The translations under genes and the position numbers were made by a program. A stretch of DNA of 64,000 bases from Plumapathes pennacea (lineage: Eukaryota; Cnidaria; Anthozoa; Antipatharia; Myriopathidae): the NCBI GenBank assembly GCA_964036295.1, contig OZ038465.1:16886167-16950166 (forward strand). Reading direction: 5' to 3'. The notes beneath the pieces are model-generated. The model made no database searches and was not told the origin of the DNA. It saw only the letters and a list, made by a program, of their open reading frames with translations. This document shows, one piece after another, positions 57,229-64,000 of the stretch (positions are counted from its first letter, which is position 1; every line of letters starts with the position of its first letter).

Positions 57229-58699
57229 CTGTAACATATCTCATTATAAAAATACCACTCAATTATTGACAACACTTCTTCAACAGAGAGGCTTCCACGA
57301 GGCTTCATAATGGTAGAGCATGGCATATCGACTGTTCACAAGTTTGAATCAAGCCCTTTTTTTACACGTAAATCAGTTTCATATTTTTTATTTAATATTC
57401 TTTTGAAAGCAGTTTGCAGTTTGAGCAGCATAAGTTTTTGTATGTAGTACTCAGCCAAAACATTTTCAAGAAAATACTGGCAGAAATGTTTCACAGGGAA
57501 ATCATGGCAAAAAATCCCAAGGTTACACTTTACACAACAGACATATAGACAGACAGACACATGCCTTCCTGGTATTCGGTTCCTCTTATAAACATGCATT
57601 TCTTGCCTGGGTCCCTAAATCCACCGCGCGTGTGCTGAAAATTGAATGAAAAAAACCTACAAGGGAGGTCCCACACCGTACCGCAGAAAGGGTGGACCCA
57701 GTAGGTTAATCCACCCAGATCTGATGCCCGGGTCTGTGAGAGCTGAGAATTCAGGGCAGACTGTTAGATTAAAAATTGCCCAAGGCATCAGAAGCTGGGA
57801 CAAGAAATGCAGGAACCTCTGTACCAGGCCTGGCAGACAAAAGTCACATTACGAAGAATTTCATGTTCTATGTTAATGTCCAAACAAAATGCATGCAGTT
57901 TGCACACCATGTTTCCAGATTGGAAATATAGGAATGCATTCCACATTACTGCATTGTGATTTCATGCTTGCAAAGCTGCAATCACTTTACAGTATGTCGA
58001 TCATGATTTCCCTGTATTTTACCCACTGTCTTCCTTCTAGCCTCTCTATTCTTGGATGTAGGGTGGCAGGTTACTTACATTTAAGACGAATTGCCCTTGT
58101 AACCGTGGTCTCCTTCTTGCCTTCCACAGTGGCTCGGTGAGCTCAGAGTAGAAGAACAAGTTGGAGGGAGTGACAGAAAGAGTGAAAGAGTAAACCAGCA
58201 CATGCAGCCAAGAATAGAGTCTACTCTGCCTGTAGCTGCCTCTCTACTTAGGGGGAGGGTTCTATCAGGCCTTTGAAACAGGAACCCCATAACTTTAAAT
58301 CATTAGTAGGTCTTATGTAGCCAAGGCCTCTAATTTAGCCAACTAACAAGACATCTATTTTTGGTAATTTCCTGTGCAGCCTTGATTTCCACAGAGCACT
58401 GATATTCCTGTATTTATTTGACTGATCTGTCAAAACAAATGCAGGACCTTTTCTCTGCAGATTGCAACATTTCCAATTAAATTTGTGGCTTAATTGTGTC
58501 ACATTAATTGGGGTAGAACCCTAACTATCGTACTCAACAAGGCATCGGCTTGACTTGACTTGGCTAATTGGCTTGTACTGTATGAATCCCTTTCTTCTTG
58601 TCCAGAAAGTGTACAATCAAACAGGGTGGAACTGAAATCTGTCTTGAAACAGATGAGTATTAAATATTATAAATTACAAGAATATTGTAATTGACTGAA
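57229..58699. other. Intronic or intergenic DNA without a supported gene
   Basis: A minus-strand frame at ~57336-57560 (LGIFCHDFPVKHFCQYF...) might include another exon, but the splice borders are weak. A plus-strand frame at 57646-57876 has no recognisable domain. Confidence 0.35.
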
Positions 58700-58740
58700 A
58701 AGGGTGGGGGGTGGGGGTGGAGAGTGGGGGTGGGGAGGGG
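58700..58740 (+). repeat. G-rich tract
   Basis: Six runs of four to six G separated by short spacers (GGGTGGGGGGTGGGGGTGG...), with quadruplex potential on the plus strand. Confidence 0.7.
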
Positions 58741-58785
58741 AAGCTAATATAAGCATGTATTTGGTTTGAAGTGATTGTGTTGAGG

Positions 58786-58855
58786 TTTTTTTTTTTTCCA
58801 CTCGTTTTCTTTTTCGTTCGCTCGCTTCGCCACTCAAAAGAAAAAAAAAAAAAAC
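58786..58855. repeat. T-run / A-run hairpin
   Basis: A T12 run and an A14 run flank a CT-rich core (CACTCGTTTTCTTTTTCGTT, ending CACTCAAAAG), so the ends can pair as an imperfect hairpin. Confidence 0.5.
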
Positions 58856-59561
58856 GGCTCTGGAACCCAGGGTACTGCCAAGCTAGAGTAGAACTTTGTG
58901 AATGAAATAAGCGCGAGTTTTGAATTCGTGTCGAACACGTGTTGTTCAGTATAAAATTATCCATGTTTTATGAGGCCGGTATTTCCTTTTGTAGCGCAAA
59001 ATCTCGACAAAAAGAATGCGAAGGAAAAACTTCATGCGGTGATACGACCTGGCTATATAGATATGACAACTTCGTCGGCCTAGTTTCTTTTGAATTGGAA
59101 TGGCGCGAAGGGCGCATGTTTTCAGCACTCAAACAAAAGCCAAAATACCTTCTTCATAGTAGACAATACGTCTTTGGCTCCGCCTTCCACAGTTTTTCAC
59201 TGTATCTTTAAGGCTCTGTAAAATCAAACAAACAAGAATAAAGTGCTATAAACCAATGCATATCCTCATACAGTTCAAAGCCTCGCTGCACTTCGGTCGG
59301 CGCTGCATGAGTTATACATGATTTCAAGCGTTCGCCCTCTTCGCGAACAGCAAGGTTCGAACAGTTAAAACTGTACGCTTTTACTATATCGCCGAGAGTT
59401 ACCTCTTTGTAACATCTTGAGAAGTGTTTCGTCTCAGCTCGGAAGACGCAAAGATGTTAAACCGAGAGCCGTTGTGCGCGCAACTGAGGGCCGGCGCGAA
59501 CTCCGCGCCATTGTTTTTATGGATACAGGACGCGAGGGGAGAGGACGTCGGCAACCCGGGA
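58856..59561. other. No supported gene
   Basis: Small frames (58939-59211 and 59424-59621, plus strand) show no domain. The latter reads into a homopolymer G-run and is probably spurious. GC content rises at 59440-59560. Confidence 0.4.
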
Positions 59562-59601
59562 GGGGAGGAGGGGGGGGGGGGGGGGGGGGGGCGGGGGGGA
59601 G
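59562..59601 (+). repeat. G homopolymer tract
   Basis: Nearly uninterrupted G with single A or C interruptions. Its length is likely unreliable in the assembly. Confidence 0.8.
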
Positions 59602-59602
59602 G

Positions 59603-60270
59603 GTTAGTCCCAGGCTCCTAGGGTTTTAAACCAAAATTGTTTTGATCTGTGAATCCAACTTAAATGCAGAAAGTAGGATCTTGAGGTAGTAACTGATAGT
59701 AATCTGCCCTTTGAATTTGAAAATAAGTTTTAATCTTGGAAAAATAATTTGTCAAAGTTGGAGTTTGTTAATGTTAGTCCCAGGCTCCTAGAGTTTTAAA
59801 CCAAAAACTTTTTGGTCTGTGAATCCAATTTAAATGCAGAAAGTAGAATCTTAAGATAGTAACTGAAAGTAATCTGCCCTTTGAATTTGAAAATAAGTTT
59901 TAATCTTGGAGAAATTAACGGTCAAAGTTGGAGTTAGTTAAGGTTAGTCCCAGGCTCCAAGGGATTTGAACCAAAAATCTTTTGGTCTCTGAATCCAACT
60001 TAAATGCAGAAAGTAGGATATTTAGGTAGTAACTGATAGTAATCTGTCCTTTGAATTTGAAAATAAGTTTTAATCTTGGAGAAATTCTTCTTCAAAGTTG
60101 GAGTTAGTCCCAGGCTTCCAGGGTTTTAAACCAAAATTTTTTTGGCCTGTGAATCCAACTTAAATGCAGAAAGTAGGATCTTGAGGTAGTAACTGATAAT
60201 AATCTGCCCTTTGAATTTGAAAATGAGTTTCAATCTTGGAAAAATTAACGGTCAAAGTTGGAGTTAGTTA
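59603..60270 (+). repeat. Minisatellite: four ~170-bp units
   Basis: Units begin at about 59603, 59775, 59944 and 60104, each with GTTAGTCCCAGGCTCC, TTTAAACCAAAA, GTGAATCCAACTTAAATGCA, TAATCTGCCCTTTGAATTTG and TCAAAGTTGGAGTT in order. The last unit runs into GAGTCTCGATTGCCAGACTC. No reading frame spans the units. Confidence 0.9.
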
Positions 60271-60522
60271 AGGTGAGTCTCGATTGCCAGACTCGTCTTT
60301 CGGGCATGCGCATAAGACATCGGGGAGGGTCTGGGTGCAAGATTGGCAACAACACCCCGGCAAAACGTCTGCACATGCATTGGTGTTTTTAGCTGGTGGG
60401 AGGGGAAAATTCCGCAACATTCAAATGCATTTTGCAGCCACAAACAATCAGCGGTAAAAAACACAGGCATGAATTTGCAGGATTAGTAAAATGGTGTCAG
60501 CAATTTTAAAATACTGTAGGTT
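60271..60522. other. No feature recognised
   Basis: No gene or repeat beyond the edge of the minisatellite. Confidence 0.4.
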
Positions 60523-60543
60523 GGGGGGGGGGGGGGGGGGGGG
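60523..60543 (+). repeat. G homopolymer tract
   Basis: About 21 consecutive G. Confidence 0.9.
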
Positions 60544-60712
60544 AGTCAAGCCTATAATTATCTGCCCCAACCCCTGCAAACAGAAAGGGGATGTCACTCA
60601 ATATTCTCAGAGTACAAGTGTTTTCAAATGTTAAACAGAAACTAGTATCACAAGGCATCATTCACCATAACCAGCCACATGCATTCACTGCTTTATTATT
60701 CACCATCATTGG

Positions 60713-60717
<5 letters not shown>

Positions 60718-60755
<38 letters not shown>
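60718..60755 (+). repeat. (AAT)n microsatellite
   Basis: About 12 AAT units. The flanking small frame encoding poly-Asn is an artefact of it. Confidence 0.95.
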
Positions 60756-61225
60756 GTTAATTTTTGTATATTTTATAACCTGGAACAAGACTTCTTATAT
60801 ACATGTAAATTGCCAACATTTGCAAGAATTTAGATACCATACAGCAATATTGCTGTCAATTTCACAAAATCTAGGTCGATAATTGAATTATATCTCAAAA
60901 ATCTCTAAATGTAAAATTATCTAAAAACGTAAAACTAGGAACAAGAATTATTCATCTTAAATGATCATCAGCATAGAGCTGTTTTCGGATGACAGTACAA
61001 ATAACCAAGTGATTGCTTACATTGGCTTTGCATTTGCTATGCTTTCCAAAAAAATGGTCAAAAACAAGTTCACTAAACAGCAACATTCTTGGTCAATCAA
61101 GAGCAAAAACATTGATTGCATTATTCTCCACACAAGAAAGCAATATTGTTTTCAGTCTTTTCACATTGCTGATTGGTTTCTTCTTCATCATAAGATAAGT
61201 AACAATATTATTCGCCAAAGTGGAG
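60756..61225. other. AT-rich sequence, no supported gene
   Basis: A plus-strand frame at 60961-61233 (90 codons) has no recognised domain and runs into the hairpin element. Confidence 0.4.
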
Positions 61226-61286
61226 GTGAATAGTGGTGGATATTTACCGAGCCGTTTCGGCGAGGTAAACATCCACCGCTATTCAC
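61226..61286. repeat. 61-bp hairpin
   Basis: GTGAATAGTGGTGGATATTTACC faces GGTAAACATCCACCGCTATTCAC across a short GAGCCGTTTCGGCGA loop (itself GCCG/CGGC paired). Confidence 0.85.
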
Positions 61287-61311
61287 AGACACTGAGGAGA
61301 ATAATTGTTTT

Positions 61312-61507
61312 AGTATATACCACACAAGTTTAATAGCAAACTCCCAAATAGCTTTTTTTGTTTTCCAACAAAAGTGGACAAAAATTGGGTTCGCACGCCA
61401 TTTTGTTTTACCGGAAGCCGCCGGGAGGTGAATAGTACTTGATATTCCAAGATTGTGGAGCCAATCAGAGCGTGCGAAAAGCACTATTCACTTGTGTGGT
61501 ATATACT
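61312..61507. mobile_element. Short inverted-repeat element (MITE-like), 196 bp
   Basis: Perfect 18-bp terminal inverted repeats: AGTATATACCACACAAGT at 61312-61329 and ACTTGTGTGGTATATACT at 61490-61507. The interior has GTGAATAGT/ACTATTCAC pairing related to the neighbouring hairpin, and an AGCCAATCAGAGCG motif. No coding capacity. Confidence 0.75.
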
Positions 61508-62189
61508 AATTCTGATTAGTTGAAAAACATGGTTAAGCCTCTGTAATCGGTTGGGTACTTGCTTTGGTTTTGGTTTTTTGACAGTCATCAAAAAATTATT
61601 AAACTGCTCCATAACAATTTGCAATAAATAAATAAACCTGCATTTGCTGATACTGTATGACATCCATGAATATATATTGATTGACTTGACTTTATAACTT
61701 GAGTTTGTAATCAGAAGTAGTTCTTATCTTCTGGTAATCTTCAGTGTAAATGCATTGTCTTTCCATTCTTGTACAAAGCTCCCTAAAAGGGAATGACAGA
61801 CATTGCATTAGAGCACAAACATCAAATGTAAAAAAAAATGCATTTTTGGCAAATGAAACTGAAACTAAACTTTCTCATGCTAACAGTTAACTTCTAAAGT
61901 TTTCCTTATCATGTTACTGTGCATCAAACAACTCTTTGTACCTAACATTATTACTCACATTAGCTATGTTGTTTATGCAGAAATAGTATACATTGCAACC
62001 AAATATCACAATCTATGGCTATGATTTGCAAATATCAAAGAATTGCCTCCCTCTTAGTTTTTGAATTATTTTTACAATATTTATAACTTTTTTTATCTGT
62101 CTGTTTATTGCTTCTCTATTATATATAACTAACTGAACTGTACAGTTTATGCAAAAGTGAATATTACAAACTAACAAAGTCTAATTTAC
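61508..62189. other. AT-rich noncoding sequence
   Basis: No supported gene, RNA or repeat. Confidence 0.4.
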
Positions 62190-62284
62190 CTGGAAACATG
62201 ATCACAGTGCACAGTATGACAATCCCAGCTAGTAGAATGCAGAGGGGTAAATATGCACTTGTCCACACACTTCCAAGCTTGGCC
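62190..62284 (-). CDS. Weak candidate exon with a hydrophobic segment
   Basis: Minus strand, between acceptor-like CGGACATTATAG and donor GTAAATTA. One open frame contains AYLPLCILLAGIVILCTVIM, long and hydrophobic enough for a membrane span. Only local splice signals support it; the sequence could equally be part of an untranslated repeat. Confidence 0.2.
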
Positions 62285-62400
62285 CTATAATGTCCGACTT
62301 AAAATAGATGCCTTTTGTACTTGCTCTTCGCCAAGAAGTACTGGAAGGTGAGCCAGCCTTGTTCCACCTCAAAAGCCCAGTGCAAATCTTGGGATCTGCC

Positions 62401-62462
62401 TTTCAACAACAACAACAAAGAAAAAAAACAAACAAACAAAACAAAACAAAACAAAAACAAAA
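62401..62462 (+). repeat. (CAA)n / (AAAAC)n simple repeat
   Basis: CAACAACAACAACAAAG followed by A-rich AAACA/AAAAC units. Confidence 0.9.
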
Positions 62463-62598
62463 TACATTAACAGTAATAAAAACCTGAAGAACTCACTTAA
62501 ACTTTCAAAAATGAGATTTGGGACATATGGACTGATCACTGAATATTAGCAATTTAATTTTTTTTTCTACCAGATGTGATCTTGTAGTTATCACCCAC

Positions 62599-62676
62599 CT
62601 GATACAAAACTCCAGGAAAGTAGGAAGTCACTGCAGCCTTGTGCTCAGGAAATTACTGCTTGAAAAACTCTGAAGG
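62599..62676 (-). CDS. Candidate exon interrupted by an in-frame stop
   Basis: Minus strand, 78 bp between acceptor TTTTATTCTACAG and donor GTGGGTGA, i.e. 26 codons in the phase left by the exon at 63337-63412. It encodes PSEFFKQ, then TAA at 62653-62655, then FPEHKAAVTSYFPGVLYQ. Protein-like reading on both sides of one stop suggests a decayed gene, a null allele or an assembly error. Family not recognised. Confidence 0.35.
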
Positions 62677-62997
62677 CTGTAGAATAAAATAATGGACTAG
62701 TCAAATGGATTTTATGGGTACACTGGTATTCAAACTATGTGGGGTACGTGCAAAGACCTCAACAGAAATTTAACAGCCCCATGGGTACCACCCTTCTCAG
62801 CATGCATTAACAATCTATCAAATCTATCAGAGATCCATTACAGTCCTCAGCAAACAGGCCTACCAACTCTGAAAGTGACTTAGTTCACAACTCAACCCCC
62901 CCCCCCCCTGATTTTTTCTTTTTTATTCACTGGAGGGGAGGGGGTACTCCTCAAAATTTTGGGTGGGGGTGTGCCGCCTGGGACTGAAAACCCTTAC

Positions 62998-63195
62998 CCT
63001 ATTTCAGATCATAATTTGTAATTTTTGACCATATTTCAGACCAAAAAATGTGATTTTCAACCCTATTTCAGACCTAAATTTGCAATTTTCATCCCTATTT
63101 CAGACCAAATAACAAGTCTCCAACCTATTCCAGACTAAAGGTTAAAATTGATACCCTATTTCAGACTAAAATGCTGAAAATGATACCCTTTGGGG
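62998..63195 (+). repeat. Diverged ~31-bp tandem repeat
   Basis: Six copies of CCCTATTTCAGAC or close variants (near 62998, 63031, 63062, 63093, 63123, 63153), separated by AT-rich spacers. Confidence 0.8.
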
Positions 63196-63224
63196 TGGCA
63201 CATACCTATATGGGAGTATCACCT

Positions 63225-63246
63225 CCCCCCCCCCCCCCCCCCCCCC
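63225..63246 (+). repeat. C homopolymer tract
   Basis: About 22 consecutive C. A second, shorter C-run is near 62897-62909. Confidence 0.9.
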
Positions 63247-63336
63247 ACCCTTGGGCCATGCCCAATATTCTGCCTGGCCCCGAAGCATGCTAAAGATGCA
63301 AATTTTGGGTGACGGTAGTTTGAAATTTAGACTTAC

Positions 63337-63412
63337 CTTCCTTCCACAAGTTCCTTTCTTTACTTCAACCATCATCTGAAGGGCAAGGCCAACACAGCTT
63401 TCAACAACGTCT
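63337..63412 (-). CDS. Candidate exon of the minus-strand gene
   Basis: 76 bp between acceptor TTTCTATTTAACAG and consensus donor GTAAGT. The open frame encodes DVVESCVGLALQMMVEVKKG followed by TCGRK, ending in phase 0, which agrees with the exon at 62599-62676. A good donor plus protein-like composition makes this the strongest exon of the set. The product is unidentified. Confidence 0.4.
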
Positions 63413-63439
63413 CTGTTAAATAGAAATTCTCTCTTTTGG

Positions 63440-63840
63440 GAACTTGTCCCTTATTTATTCATTCCTTCAATTCATTGAATTTAGTAATTCATTTATTCCT
63501 TATATGAATAATTAATCAATTCATTTAATAAATTAATTTATTCATTATATGAATAGTTAATCAATTCATTTATTCATTATATGAATAAATGAATAATTAA
63601 ATAAATGCATGCATGAATGAATAAATCAATTCTGACTGGCCCAATGGAATTATGGGTGTATGGTAATTTGAAATTTGGATTTGAATAAATCAATTCATTC
63701 ACTTATACATTATTTAATTATCCATTTTTTCTTTTGTTTATTTTATCGTTTATTCTTTTGTTCATTTCTTTACTTGTTATTCTTTATTCCTTTATTCATA
63801 CATTAAAGAATAAAATAAATAAATAAAATAAATAAATTTT
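63440..63840 (+). repeat. Degenerate ATTC/ATTT/AATA tetranucleotide-rich region
   Basis: Long series of ATTCATT, AATTAAT and AATAAAT words in both senses, interrupted by a ~50-bp less repetitive stretch near 63630-63680. Confidence 0.8.
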
Positions 63841-63854
63841 AATCATTGGGTGTG

Positions 63855-63960
63855 TTGGGTTAGGTTATGGCGCCATGGTTAGGGGGTCAAGTAGTGTTAG
63901 GGTCAGCGTTACGGTTACTTAGGGTTATGGTTATGGGTTATGGGTTAGGAATGGGGCATC
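63855..63960 (+). repeat. Degenerate TTAGGG/TTATGG-rich sequence
   Basis: Words GGGTTAGG, GGTTATGG, GTTAGGGTCAGCG, TTAGGGTTATGG and GGGTTAGGAATGGGG are scattered over ~100 bp. They resemble the animal telomere repeat TTAGGG but no perfect tandem run is present. Confidence 0.5.
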
Positions 63961-64000
63961 CTGTCGGGGGAGGGGGCCTGGGATGGTGGAAGTACACCAA

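Noticed and set aside
59417..59629. Gly-rich frame entering the G-run
   Set aside because: The glycine stretch is simply translated poly-G; no splice or start context.
60679..60882. Poly-Asn frame
   Set aside because: Produced by the (AAT)n microsatellite.

Overview
The window looks like animal nuclear DNA, most likely from a cnidarian and probably a stony coral. It is AT-rich and lacks bacterial gene density. It carries Gypsy and BEL/Pao LTR retrotransposons, short candidate exons with GT/AG borders, hairpin elements, and a C2H2/'GWALK' protein family that I remember from cnidarian gene sets. The taxon is an inference from memory; no single base pattern proves it.

Positions 1-51360 form one large repeat domain. 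One composite block recurs in tandem: (i) half of a palindromic foldback element, (ii) an array of ~670-bp satellite monomers, (iii) a short intron-like spacer and a decayed C2H2/GWALK pseudogene, (iv) a noncoding stretch with a 167-bp tandem duplication, and (v) a BEL/Pao 5' LTR, gag and protease fragment that runs into the next foldback half. Gag/foldback junctions lie at 421/422, 25812/25813, 34411/34412 and 48197/48198. Sequence variants alternate between two types (A, B, A, B), so the larger duplicated unit appears to be a dimer. The three arrays hold about 21, 4 and 11 monomers. Only the rightmost block keeps the complete foldback (48198-49594), BEL integrase, 3' LTR and right target-site copy.

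Two later insertions mark the leftmost full block. One is a Gypsy element (15899-20389) with 182-bp LTRs differing at one base and a CCACT target duplication. The other is a 90-bp-repeat foldback (24084-25529) flanked by a ~178-bp gag duplication. No apparently functional protein-coding gene is visible in the repeat domain: BEL gag/pol, Gypsy pol and the C2H2 gene all carry stops, frameshifts or deletions, many shared between copies and so older than the amplification.

Positions 51361-64000 are mostly single-copy flank. They hold two badly decayed relatives of the satellite monomer, a 407-bp inverted-repeat element, several small tandem and simple repeats, and weak evidence for a multi-exon minus-strand gene or pseudogene (about 56.1-63.4 kb). 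No tRNA, rRNA, CRISPR array or prokaryotic system was seen.

A likely history: a BEL element inserted beside an already dead C2H2 gene copy. A foldback then occupied the gap left by its lost RT/RNase H region. A break at the tip of that palindrome was joined to satellite DNA, and the composite block was amplified in tandem.
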